From contig ONZQ02000002.1 of assembly GCA_900312665.1 (NCBI GenBank), positions 2,539,447 through 2,588,823 on the forward strand: a stretch of 49,377 nucleotides of DNA. Direction: 5' to 3'. Source of the stretch: Cephalotrichum gorgonifer. Its lineage: Eukaryota > Ascomycota > Sordariomycetes > Microascales > Microascaceae. The notes below the pieces were generated by a model. That model searched no databases, was not told the DNA's origin, and saw only the letters and a program-made list of their open reading frames with translations. Below are positions 32,111 to 43,552 of this stretch, piece by piece (position 1 is the stretch's first letter; each line of letters begins with the position of its first letter). A program made the position numbers and the translations under genes.

Positions 32111-34514
32111 ATGTCTCACCTCAACTCATGGGAGGATGATCCTGCTGCCCAGGACGAGAACCTGGCCAGGCAAGCGCAGCAGCAGCTCAACATGAACAAC
32201 CCATCAGCCCAGGCACGCCAGCCCGCTTTCCGAGCGAACGCCGCCGCTGCAGCCTTCCAGCCCACCGCTCAGGCCTTCCAACCGGGGCAGTTCGGGCAAC
32301 AATATCAACAGCAGCAGTACTACCAGCAAGGCTACTATCCTCAATACGGTGGTCAACAGCAACAGCCTGGGTTCGCTCAGGGCCAGGCCTACCAACAAGG
32401 CCAACACTACCAACAAGCCGGATACGGTCAGAACTATGGTGCGTTCAACGTCCTCATCCCCAAACCTCACTGAGAACCCCGGTCGCTAATTCGACATCTC
32501 AGGCGGTCAATACCCTCAGTATGGCCAGCAGTACCAGCAATTCCAGCCGCAGCAGCAGCAGCAACCCCAGGCGCAACCCAAGCCTGCCCCTAAGGCGGCA
32601 GCCACAACCGCCGCCCCTGACGCCCAAGCCAAGCCCGCCGTACAGAAGGAAATCGGAGCCAAGGTTCTATCCCTAGGTGCCGAGGCCACCAAGCCACCCG
32701 TACAGAAGGAGATCGGGGCCAAGGTTCTATCCCTGGGTGCTGAGGCCGCCAAACCCAAGGCTAAGGTTCTTTCGATTGGCGGGGCTGCACCTCCCAAGGA
32801 GGAACCCAAGAAGGAGCCGGCGAAGAAGCAAGAGTCTAAGAAGGACTCCAGCGCCAAGCCCGAGGCCGGAGCAAAGGCGACAGCTACTAAGGCCATTTCA
32901 AAGACCGGGGAAGCGGCAGCCAGCGGAGCGGCGTCGCCTTCCCCATCGTCTGGCCGTTCAAGCCCCTCGAGGGCTGCCTCCAAGGCCGTCACACGAGATG
33001 CTGAAGCCGTCCTAAAGGAGCAGGCTGCTGATGTCGACGAGGAGACCTTGAAGGACATTTATGGAAAGGAGCATGTCAACATTATCTTCATTGGGCACGT
33101 TGACGCTGGGAAGTCTACTCTCGGAGGGTCCATCCTCTACGCTACCGGTATGGTTGATGAGAGGACCATCGACAAGTACAGGAAAGAGGCCAAGGACATG
33201 GGCCGGGAATCTTGGTACCTGTCATGGGTCTTGGATCTTACCAAGGAAGAGCGGACGAAGGGCAAGACTGTTGAGGTCGGCCGTGCGTACTTCGAGACTG
33301 ATAAGAGGCGATACAGTATTCTCGATGCCCCGGGGCACAAGACTTACGTGCCAAACATGATCGGGGGTGCATCCCAGGCAGATGTGGGAATTCTCGTCAT
33401 TAGTGCCCGCAAGGGCGAGTACGAGACGGGCTTCGAGAGGGGCGGCCAGACGCGTGAGCATGCCATGCTCGCCAAGACGCAGGGTGTCAACAAGCTGATT
33501 GTGGCCATTAACAAGATGGACGACCCCACTGTCAACTGGTCCCAAGAGAGGTACAACGAGTGCATAGGCAAGCTGTCTCAGTTCCTCAAGGGAACAGGGT
33601 ACAACCTGAAGACTGACGTCATGTTCATCCCCATGGCGGCTCAGCAGATCCAGGGTATCAAGGACCGGGTGCCCCAGTCGGTATGCTCCTGGTGGAACGG
33701 GCCTTCGCTGCTGGAGTACCTGGACGGCATGAAGGCTCTTGAGCGAAAGGTCAATGCGCCTTTCATGATGGCGATTAATGGCAAGTACAAGGACATGGGC
33801 ACAATGGTCGAAGGGAAGATCGAGGCTGGTGTCGTGAAGAAGGGTATGGGTTTGACCATGATGCCCAACAAGAACCAGATCGAGGTTATGGCCGTTTACG
33901 CCGAGGCTGAGGAGGAGATTGGGATTGCGCAATGCGGCGACCAGGTGCGCCTCAGGCTGAAGGGCATCGAGGAAGAGGATATTCTCCCCGGCTTCGTGCT
34001 CTGCTCGCCCAAGCGTTTGGTCCACAACGTGACCGAGTTCGAAGCCCAGATCCGCATCCTCGATCTCAAGAGCATTCTCACCGCCGGATTCAACTGTGTC
34101 ATCCACGTCCATGCTGCCATTGAGGAGGTGACCTTCGCCGCGCTCCTACACAAGCTTCAGAAGGGAACTGGCCGGAAGAGCAAGTTGCCGCCAACACACG
34201 CCAAGAAGGGAGACAGCATCATCGCCAGGATGCAAGTGATTGGTGGGGCCGGCAGCGTGTGTGTCGAGCGGTTCGAGGATTACCCCCAGATGGGACGCTT
34301 TACCCTTCGGGACCAGGTACGTACAAACACAAGCTTTCTGGGATGGACGTTGGCGATGGCATGGTGGGCACCTGACCCGTCCATCCCCTCTCCGTCCCGC
34401 CCCCCCTTCTTTCCCGAAGAAGGAATTGAGTACTAACCATGTCATTCTTTCCAGGGGCAAACCATTGCTATTGGCAAGATCACTAAGCTCATCACGACGA
34501 CTGACTCGGCCTAA
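32111..34514 (+). CDS. Eukaryotic release factor 3 (eRF3 / Sup35 GTPase)
   Basis: eRF3 is the GTPase that assists eRF1 in stop-codon termination. Exons 32111-32438, 32503-34316 and 34455-34514 give 733 aa. The first 160 residues are rich in Gln, Tyr, Gly and Asn (repeats like YYPQYGGQQQQPGF), resembling the Sup35 prion domain. Next is a charged Lys/Glu/Ala middle region with a perfect-looking duplication (VQKEIGAKVLSLGAEA twice). The GTPase starts with IFIGHVDAGKST (Gly307-Ser314), then DAPGHK and NKMD; C-terminal beta barrels include VCSPKR-like LCSPKRLVHNVTEFEAQ and end GKITKLITTTDSA. Both introns keep frame. The final exon is only 60 nt with its stop at 34512. Upstream is a leader intron; the RanGTP-binding gene diverges from it. 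Confidence 0.97.
32641..32760 (+). repeat. 60-bp in-frame tandem duplication in SUP35
   Basis: Two adjacent 60-nt units, about 32641-32700 and 32701-32760, encode near-identical 20-residue blocks containing VQKEIGAKVLSLGAEA. They differ by only a few bases, which implies a fairly recent duplication in the middle domain. A third, shorter echo (AKVLSIGGAA) follows. Confidence 0.85.
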
Positions 34515-37500
34515 ATGGGGTGCGGTGTAGTCACTCGCCCCAGACAGGTAGCCCGCCACACCCAGGAGCTTGACGGGTACCTGGGTCCACACGTGGCGGG
34601 GCAAGGATGTTTTGCTACGGCGTACACCCCTGGCGGCAATCTCAACACTCACGCCGAGGGCGGGATGAGGAGGGTTGCGGCCGGCCAACCGCTCCAGAAG
34701 CAATGGGGCCGGCCAGCGACAATCAGCAAGATGTCGTCTGGGGGCGGCGAGCCTGAGTATAGCTCCCCCGGGGTCAGCGAGGAGACGAGGATACTGGAAC
34801 GGCACGGCTTTTCTAGGAGAGTCAAGACTATTCGGTCGACGTGGTAGATAGGAATGACAACTTGAATTGCTGCGGGTCCAAGGATGACTATCCAAGTTGG
34901 ACAGGCGTGTCGAAGAGTAAGGCGGAAACGGAGTAGACAGGGGTAGAATCGTCAAGCATCTATATTTGGCCTTCGTGAATGTCCCTATACAATATAGTAC
35001 CTCTCGTTATGTGTCTCCACAAAGGTCCTTCTTGCGAACTAGCCGGTTTTCATGTCCGTCGATTCAAATCTTTGATTGCTCACCCCCCTTCCCATATGAA
35101 ACGAGCACGGGAAGGCTCCCTTTCCCCGGATTTTCCCTGCTAAGCATACTGCCGAATTCGCGATAGCGACGTGAGTATCTCGGCCCCTCCCCCTCCTTTC
35201 TTTTCCTATCTAACTATACTAGATACGGAACTTTTACGTCGCAAGACACGATAATGAACCGGAGGTTTTGAGATTTTCGGGGCTGTGGGCTCGGGATAGG
35301 TCGGTGTAGGACGGCGGGACACGGAGGAGCTCGGAGCGGTGTGTGGAGCCCTCCCCAGAGAGCGGGAAGGGCTTGGAAGGGGGGTGGGGAAGAACAAGGA
35401 GGGGGGAGGGGGTGTGTGTAAGTGGGAACCAACGACGGCACTTATGAGAGTAGTTTGAGGTTTTCACGATGGCACGTGTGTACTATGAGTCAAGTGACGG
35501 ACAAGGTTGGACCTTCCTCTCGTAGTTGAGGCCTCCCTTGTAAAATTAGAATCAACTAGGAATGCATCTCAGGACCGGACGCACGCCGTCCCCTCGTGAA
35601 GGCATCACATGCTGTTGGTTAGACCAGGGGCTAGGGAGCAGAAGGGCATCTTTCTTTTGCCCGCGGATTTACGTAAGGGGGGGCAAGGTACCAAGACCCA
35701 AACGTCACGAAAGAGGCGAAGCCAAGATGGACAAGCGAAAAGAAAAGAAAAGGTGCCGGCCGGCTATGAGAACCGGCTTCAACATTCCGGGCCAGAAATT
35801 GGGGGCTCGGGATCTTCCTTCCTTTCCATCGAGATCGAGACCTTTTGCCGTCACCCGATGATTTTTATTCGGAGTGGGCTTTGTAAATGTGGAACGTGGT
35901 ATAATAAAGGAGTGGTGAAAGGGTACGCGTACGAGTACGGCATTCCCATTGGCTCGGAAGATCTCGGGATAGGGGATGGATGTCTGAGGCAGGGATGAAG
36001 CTGGCGGTGTCAGCTGGGAGCCCAATGAGGGGCTAGATATGGCGCCTATGGTGGGGCATTTCTTTTAGCGTCTGTATCACGTGGATGTCACACCCTTGCG
36101 GGACCTCACGGGGTGGGGTGGGGAGGGGAGGGGCGTGTGATTGCCGCTCATCATCGGCATCAAAGAGAATCAATGCGAAGAAATTGAAGCTTGATGTACG
36201 AGTACGTACGCGCCAGGAAAAAAATCAGTTGTTCTCGTGTGCTTGTACCCGTAATAGCCCCGCTGGAAAGAAATGAAGAGAGAAAGAAAACTACGTGGGG
36301 CAATAGTGTTGGAAGGAGAGAAGTCCCCGGCTAGAGATAGCCGCTGCTTCCCCAGATTTCGTGCCAGGCGGGAAGGGAAGCCCCTCCCGGAGTGCTGAGG
36401 CCCAGGTCGGCACCTGATATCAGCCTCATCTAGCCGCCCTAGAGGCTTTCAGGCGGGCATGGGAGGGGGGTTATCTCTACCGGTCTACTCGTGCTCGTAC
36501 AGGTCAGTTTGTCCTGTCACACACTATATACACCGCCTCGTTCTCAGCCGGTTGCCACCTCCGCTTCGTGCCCGACGCGACCACATTGGTACGAGGTGGA
36601 AGTCACGATGGTGTCAAATATTCGATGACTCCTCTCATAACGACTAGAAAAGCCTGGGAAAGTCCACTGTGGGTCCTGGATACGAGGGGTGGGTGTGTGG
36701 TGTGGCTGGTGCGGGGTCTAATTGGTCAAGCGAGCCAAGTGAAAACTTTCCGATTTGCTGACACCCTGTGAACGAGATACCAAGCGATACCAAGCGCGGA
36801 AGCCAAGAAATCGGGCACCGACGAAAAATCCGGGGTGGTCACCCACCAATGCCGTGGGTACGGCCGGGGCACAAGCCGACCTGGGCCTCGGGAGACCGGC
36901 GGGCCACATCGGACGTATACCGATTCCTCGATATTTCGGCTACCCCGCCTCTCCGTTTTCCAAATGTTGGATTTGGCGAATTTGAATGGGGACAGTGGCA
37001 TAGACTTTACTGGTAACTAGGGCACTTTTATTTTCCCCTTTAGTTACTGGTACCCGTACTGTCGCTCTTGGGTTTCGGTCTGACCTGTACAAAGCTTATT
37101 CAGATTGGCCGGAAAGACCCGGCTGAGAGTTATGGGCCGGCGGGCCCTCTGTTCAAAAGGTCACCCGGAGCCGACTTTCTCATGGCCCAAGAAGTGGAGA
37201 CTCAATGCAAGATTAATGGCCTACGAGTACCTTTGCTCCGGGACGGGACAGTGGATCGTCGTTTGGAAATGAATGGGCAAAGTATCACACCTTTGACACT
37301 CGCGGTCCCGCAATACAAGGGCGGGAGGGGGGCTGGATGTTTCAACTGGCCCTTCCCCCTGCCAGAAGTTCTTCGGAGAAGTTGCGAGAGTCTCCGGGAT
37401 AATATCGTGATCGATGGCCTGGTGTGGCTCCATCAATTCTGGACCATGCCCTATCTAATCAGCACGCAAGGGATACGTTCCTTGTACCCGTAGCTTATAC

Positions 37501-38467
37501 TTGGAATTAATGTCAGGAACTGTCGTAATTATAGCGTCAGAGTTCCGTACCCTCTACTCATATGTTTTGCAAAAGAGGACCCTTATTATATCCTCGGTCT
37601 CTCTCGCCCCAGGGGAAACGTCCATCGGAAGCATTGTGACCGAGCACCAACACACTACACTACGATATCCACAGCAACCCCAATCGAGTCCACCCTAACT
37701 AGTGCCCCCCGCATACCTGGGCTATTGTATGCGATCTTACATGTACAGTGCCACCATACCCGTCTTGCTGAATTGCAGTATCTCCTCCCGAGACGAGAAG
37801 CCGCCTTTCGCATATTCAAGCTGCCTTTGACACAGCGTGGTTAGTAGGCAGCTGTATCACCCATACGAGTTTACCAAATAATCACTCTATTTCGCCTCTT
37901 CCCGCCTTTCCGTCTTTGCCGTTCATCCTTTCCTGAAAGTTGTCACGATCCGGTCAGCCAAATCGAATATCATCAATAATACGGCAATCATCCTGGGAAG
38001 GTTTGGCCCCAAGTGGAGACACGGTGACCGTCACGATCACACACACACCCGACTTTGACACAGTACCCCAGTCAACCACACCATCACGCGCCACCGAGGT
38101 GTACAAGTACGGATACGACGTTCGGGACACGCCCCGGATTCGTTTTTACACCCTGCTAAGCCTCGATCTCCCGGAAAAGTTAGGAAGGTCCTGCCAATCC
38201 AGTACAAGACATTTGGAAGGGAACAAGCTGGCTGCACGACTTGTACTCATACCGCCCACTACAGTTACCTATCCACACCGTATCCACACTGGGCTGTACC
38301 CACACCCCGTACCCACACGCCACGCTCCACATTACCGCATTGGGCCTCACGAACATCTGACTAGATACACTCCCTTGTCAGCGGCACCTTCTATCAGCAA
38401 GCAATACCCGTGGAAGTCTTCCGAGCCGAATAGTTCCAAGCCGGAAGCCCTTCATATAAAGAACGCG
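34515..38467. other. Large gene-free interval upstream of PEPCK
   Basis: No ORF in this 3.95-kb stretch resembles a known protein. It contains the SUP35 3' region and the long upstream region of PEP carboxykinase. Copies of the TACGAGTA motif lie at 35930, 36197 and 37222, and a CGGN7CGG element is at 37110-37122. The longest frame, at 37068-37493 (141 codons), has no features I can interpret. Confidence 0.5.
37110..37122 (-). promoter_or_regulatory. CCGN7CCG element, possible AcuK/AcuM site
   Basis: CGG, seven bases, CGG on the plus strand reads CCGN7CCG on the minus strand, the motif bound by the Aspergillus gluconeogenic regulators AcuK/AcuM near the PEPCK gene. It lies about 1.36 kb before the PEPCK start. 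Such a six-base pattern is expected about twice by chance in 4 kb, so support is weak. Confidence 0.2.
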
Positions 38468-41377
38468 ATGTCCGGACAAGAGAGAAACCAGAAACACCCT
38501 GACAGTTCAGTCAAACGATTCCAATCCCAGATTCTTCAATCCCGCCGCAATCAACCCAATCCCTCCGTCACAAGTAAGTCGGCCCATACACGCCCTCCCA
38601 CGATAGCTTCAGGTCATTTCCAACCAATGATTTGGCTGTCCATTCCTCTCTCTTGCACGCCTTGGAGTGCTAACCACCTTGTCCTATGTGAATAGTGCTT
38701 GCCAGTGCCAACGTCAACAGAACGCCGCTCCATCCGGGCGGTGTCCAGTATGTCTCACTTCTACTCTCCCGCTTCCTTGGGTGCCTTCCTCGCGGAGACC
38801 CTAGCTAACGTGTTTGACGCAGACCCCATGTCGACAGTGAACCCCACCACACAGAGATCGGTACGACCGACCCATCCCCAGCCTTATCTCAACATCTCCC
38901 CCACCAGCTCCCGAGAGCTCAAACATACCGGCCAGGGGCTATTCCGAATGCTAACCCGTCCTCTACAGAGGAGGAGCTCTATGACAAGGCCCACATTGAC
39001 TACTCGAGGGTCGCAATTGTACGTTTTCTCCCTCGCCATTATACTTGGGCGTGTGAAAACACCGACTAACAACCACCGCCAGATCGAGAACCCTTCAGTC
39101 GCCGCCTTGTACGAGGATGCACTCGTCTACGAGACCGGAACCGCCATCACATCTACGGGTGCCCTCACGGCCTACTCCGGGGCGAAAACGGGGCGCTCGC
39201 CTATGGACAAGCGAATCGTCAAGGAGCCAGAGACAGAGAACGAAGTTTGGTATGTTACTTGATTCGCTGCCTTGATCCTTCGCTCCGGCATCGTCTTTAT
39301 TCCGTTTCTGCTGCTAACATCTTTCTGCCTAGGTGGGGACCTGTAAATAAGCCCATGACCCCAGAAGTAAGTATTCTCCGGTTTTCGAAACCCAAGCCTT
39401 GTGGTGTTCCCAAGACATTTTCTCTACTATTCTCGCTTCCCGTCGGCTCTGCCGTGTCACGGTACCCTGTATCTGCATGTCCCGGTTCCAGTTCGTGGGC
39501 TGCCACACCGGTAGTGCCGAATTTGGATTCGCGGCAGCTTTTATTGGACTCTGTGTACATTCGCCCCTCCCCTGCATTTCCCATTGCCCCAATCGCAGCA
39601 GCACCCTGGGTCGCCTTGGCGATTCTATGATTCCATGACCCGGGCTGTCGTCACACAGTCTCTTTCATGTTACCCCGCCACGCCGAGTGCTGTGGGGCAA
39701 ATTACACATCGGGTACATGGACCGGGGCTGCCAGTGTTTGCCGAATAGTTTCCGGGACTGTCCGCCCGCCCGGCAAGACCAATGATTGCTCGATAGCTTT
39801 CGGTCGGGGTTAACCGGGTGTCGTCCCGGAATTGTGGAGCGGCCTCCTGGCACCTCTCTGTGCCCAGGAATAATACGGATGACCACAGATGGCAACCGGA
39901 CCACGCTAACATGAACACCAGGTATGGAAAATCAACCGTGAACGTGCTGTCGACTACCTCAACACGCGGAATCGGATCTACGTCATCGACGGATACGCGG
40001 GATGGGACCCGAAGTACAGAATCCGTGTGCGCGTCGTCTGCGCCCGTGCCTACCATGCCCTCTTCATGAGGAATATGCTCATCCGGCCGACTCGTGAGGA
40101 GCTTGCGCATTTCCAGCCCGATTACACCATCTACAATGCCGGAAAGTTCCCCGCCAACCGCTACACGGCGGGCATGACCTCCGGCACCTCGGTGGCCGTC
40201 AACTTCGCAGACAAGGAGATGGTCATCCTTGGTACGGAGTACGCCGGCGAGATGAAGAAGGGTATCTTCACCGTACTCTTCTACGAAATGCCCGTCAAGC
40301 ACAACGTCCTAACCCTGCACTCGTCCTGCAACGAGGGTAATGACGGTTCGGTGACGCTCTTCTTCGGTCTCTCTGGCACGGGCAAGACCACCCTGTCGGC
40401 TGACGTCAACCGCCACCTGATCGGCGACGATGAGCACTGCTGGACCGACAACGGCGTGTTCAACATCGAGGGAGGCGTAAGTCGATCCCATTCCTTTTGT
40501 AGGGCGTTCAATTGCTAATAGACAATAGTGCTACGCCAAGTGTGTCGGTCTCTCCGCGGAGAAGGAGCCCGAGATCTTCAACGCCGTCCGTTTCGGCTCG
40601 GTGCTCGAGAACGTCGTCTTTGACCCTGAGACCAGGGTTGTCGATTTCGACGACTGCACGCTAACGGAGAACACGCGATGGTATGTTAGATACAACCCCC
40701 GACCAACATCAGAGAACCATTGCTGACAAAAAGGTTATAGTGCCTACCCTATCGAGTACATCCCCAACGCCAAGATTCCCTGCCTCTCCAACGGCCACCC
40801 TACCAACATTATTCTCCTCACCTGTGACGCTCGCGGTGTCCTCCCTGCCATCTCTAAGCTCGACCGCGGTCAGACCATGTTCCACTTCATCTCGGGCTAC
40901 ACCTCCAAGATGGCGGGCACGGAAGACGGTGTGACGGAGCCCCAGGCCACGTTCTCGGCCTGCTTCGGCCAGCCCTTCCTCGCGCTACACCCCATGCGCT
41001 ACGCGCGCATGCTCGCGGACAAGATCGAGACCCACCAGGCCAACGCGTGGCTCCTCAACACCGGCTGGGTCGGTGCCGGCGCCACCTCGGGTGGGAAGCG
41101 GTGCCCGCTCAAGTACACGAGGGCCATCCTCGACGCCATCCACTCAGGTGAGCTCGCGAAAGTCGAGTACGAGAACTACGAGGTCTTCAACCTGCAGGTG
41201 CCCAAGACGTGCCCCGGTGTGCCGTCGGAGCTCCTGCACCCGAAGAAAGCGTGGGCCGCGGGCGAGGAGAAGTTCAACGAGGAGGTGACGAAGCTCGGGA
41301 CTCTGTTCCGGGAGAACTTCAAGAAGTACGAGAGCGAGGCGACGGAGGAGGCGATCAAGGCTGCACCGACCGTCTAG
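38468..41377 (+). CDS. Phosphoenolpyruvate carboxykinase (ATP-type)
   Basis: PEPCK converts oxaloacetate to PEP, the committed step of gluconeogenesis, in the cytosol. Nine exons by splice signals: 38468-38573, 38696-38747, 38823-38860, 38969-39018, 39083-39249, 39333-39366, 39922-40476, 40529-40680 and 40741-41377. These give 596 aa from ATG 38468, or 561 aa from an ATG split across intron 1 (A at 38573, TG at 38696). The shorter form fits the family length (about 550-560). Landmarks: NRTPLHPGGVQ, SPMDKRIVKE, FGLSGTGKTTLSAD (P-loop), IGDDEHCWTDNGVFNIEGG, and LNTGWVGAG. Intron 6 is 555 nt, far longer than its neighbours. The start choice needs transcript ends. Confidence 0.95.
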
Positions 41378-41959
41378 AGAGGTAGTAGTTGGTTTGGCCC
41401 TGGGAGAGTGGGGTGCGGACGAGAAGGCTAAAATGGTGACATTGCGGGCGTCTTTTTGTGTTTTTTCATGGCCTTTTTTTTCTCTCTCTTTCTTTTGTTG
41501 AACCAAGACATAAATGGTTAGGAAATGTGTATAATGGGTTTCGATTTCTTGCATTGCTGTGCAGAATATCGACGGACTTATACGATGACGGAGACATGCA
41601 TCGTAGTCCAGACATAGTTAATGAGGATGGAAATGAGAATAAGAACTTTTATCAAGCATCAAATCGTGTCACCTGGGTGGTAGCAGCATGAATGGAATTG
41701 GAATCCCGTGGGGGGAGGGTTTATGTGTATTTGTGCATCGAAGACTTCGCAACACCCAAGACGGGCATTGTACATGAGTCGCACTTGGTGTGTATTCTTC
41801 CTCTATGAGCATTATTACAGCTACTCATAACACTCCTCCTGCCCGCCTGATCTCACTTGGAATACCACAAGACGCTGTCGGATAAAGCCTTTGAATCTCG
41901 GCGTCTTTCAAAGCACATTCATAAGGCGGTAGCCGAGATCTGATACCATAATAGCTATG
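41378..41959. other. Convergent 3' spacer
   Basis: The region lies between the PEPCK and P450 stop codons. It contains a T-rich stretch after PEPCK and no further gene. Confidence 0.55.
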
Positions 41960-43552
41960 CTACACGTCCCCCCACCCGTCGAAGGACCGCCTCCTTACAA
42001 AACATGGCAGCCCTCCCTCCATGGGAAGCGTCAGGCTACTCGGGCTCCTCCTCTCGACGTCCTCGGACTCAAACTCGAAGAGCCAGAGCATGACGGCCAG
42101 GACCTGCACGCCGACCGCCTCGGCCATCTTCTTGCCCAGACAGACCCTGGGCCCGCCGTTGAAGACGGGGAACTCACCCGCCGAGCGGTTAAAGAAGCGC
42201 GGGGGCTCGTCCCTGGAGAGCCACCGCGACGGGAGGAAGGAGTCGGCGGATGGGCCCCAGGTCTCGAGGGAGCGGTTCATGGACCAGGTGGACCATAACA
42301 CGACGGAGCCGGTTGGGAGGTGGGTACCGTCGGGGAGGGTCGTGGAGCGGGTGGTCTGCTTTATCTCTATGGGGACGGGGGGGTACAGGCGCAGGCCTTC
42401 GTAGAGGACGGCGAGGGTGTAGGGGGCCGAGGTGGGCGTGAAGAGTGAGGGATCTGGGGAAGACGGGGAGTAGGTGTTGGTGGCCGAGGAGCGGAGGATG
42501 GACTCCACCTCGCGACGCACTAGGGATACCTCGTCCGAGTGGCGGGTGAGAAGGTGGAGGGTCCAGGTTAGGGCCTGGGCAGTGGTGTCGCGGCCGGCGG
42601 AGAGGTAGTTTAGGGCGGCGTCGGCGACGAGTCGCTCGTCGCCTATTGAGTCGAGTAGGGACCTAACGAGGCTGCCCGATATCACGCCCGGTATGTCCCC
42701 CGCTTCCTCCTTCTCTACTCTCTCCTTATTCCCCTCGCGGCTTTCCGATGCGCGAGACTCTATAGCGCTCCGCACAATTACGTGCCCGTGGTTCCTGACG
42801 ACGGCCAGCGCGCGACGGAACCTTGCGCCAAAGAGGAGCTCCGTGACTCTCCAGAGCGGGTTCTGGAAGCGCTCGGCCGTGACGCCGCTGGCGTACTCGA
42901 ACGCCAGGGTGAACTCGTCGTCGGCGTGCATGTCCATGCCATACGCCGTCCTGCCCATGAGCCTCGTCGTGATCTCGTGGAAGACGGATTGCATGTCCAC
43001 CTCCGCGCCCCTCCCCCCACCGTCCACCTCTCCCGCGTCCACTTTCCTCCTCAGAGCGTCCACGCTCTCACCCAGGTACTTCGGCAGCGCAACCTCAGTC
43101 AGCACCCTCAGGTTCGCGGCGCTCAAGAACGCCAGCCCCGCCTTGCGCTGCCTCCGCCACGGCTCGCCGTCAACGTTGATGATGCCATGCCCGAAGAGGT
43201 CCAGCGACCGGGACTTCACAAACTCCCCCTTCGAGAAGACGCCCTCATTCCGGAGGACGAAGTCGACGTTGGCGGGCGAGCTTACTATCACCCCCGTGCC
43301 GACGGTGGGCACGGAGATCTGGAGGGTCTGGTGGGGGAAGCGGCGCTCGCAGGCCGTGAACCATGCGAGGAGGTCCTGGCGAGGGCGGAGGAAGTGGAGG
43401 GCGTTTCCTAGGAGGGGGAGGGTATCTGGGGCTTTGGGTATGGGGACGCCGTTGCGGCGGATGGGAGGTTGGAAGTGGGAGTAGACGAGGGCGAGGATGG
43501 GGAGGAGGAGGGTGGGCAGGATGAGCGTTTGGGGGAGGGCGAGAAGGGCCAT
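41960..43552 (-). CDS. Cytochrome P450 monooxygenase, CYP52-clan-like
   Basis: A single intronless exon encodes 530 aa, a usual P450 length. The N-terminal hydrophobic anchor (LPTLLLPILALVYSHF) is followed by a proline-rich hinge (PPIRRNGVPIPKAPDTLP). Characteristic motifs are the helix-C region LFGHGIINVDGEPWRRQRK, the I-helix oxygen-binding AGRDTTAQALTW, the ExxR of EGLRLYPPVP, and the heme-ligand loop FNGGPRVCLGKKMAE with Cys471. LFGHGIINVDGEPWRRQRK and TLPDGTHLPTGS are like fungal fatty-acid and alkane hydroxylases (CYP52/CYP539-type), so membrane-bound omega-hydroxylation is a reasonable guess; family number and substrate are not settled. It is probably endoplasmic-reticulum anchored. 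It lies convergent with PEPCK; no cluster partner is seen. Confidence 0.93.
   Translation of the reverse strand: MALLALPQTLILPTLLLPILALVYSHFQPPIRRNGVPIPKAPDTLPLLGNALHFLRPRQDLLAWFTACERRFPHQTLQISVPTVGTGVIVSSPANVDFVLRNEGVFSKGEFVKSRSLDLFGHGIINVDGEPWRRQRKAGLAFLSAANLRVLTEVALPKYLGESVDALRRKVDAGEVDGGGRGAEVDMQSVFHEITTRLMGRTAYGMDMHADDEFTLAFEYASGVTAERFQNPLWRVTELLFGARFRRALAVVRNHGHVIVRSAIESRASESREGNKERVEKEEAGDIPGVISGSLVRSLLDSIGDERLVADAALNYLSAGRDTTAQALTWTLHLLTRHSDEVSLVRREVESILRSSATNTYSPSSPDPSLFTPTSAPYTLAVLYEGLRLYPPVPIEIKQTTRSTTLPDGTHLPTGSVVLWSTWSMNRSLETWGPSADSFLPSRWLSRDEPPRFFNRSAGEFPVFNGGPRVCLGKKMAEAVGVQVLAVMLWLFEFESEDVERRSPSSLTLPMEGGLPCFVRRRSFDGWGDV

Noticed and set aside
37068..37493. 141-codon open frame as a novel gene
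   Set aside because: It has no recognisable motif, no splice or start context that stands out, and overlaps other frames; composition is like surrounding intergenic DNA.
39367..39921. Extra exons within the long PEPCK intron
   Set aside because: The residues flanking it (PEV and WKINRE) are contiguous in PEPCK, so nothing is missing from the protein.
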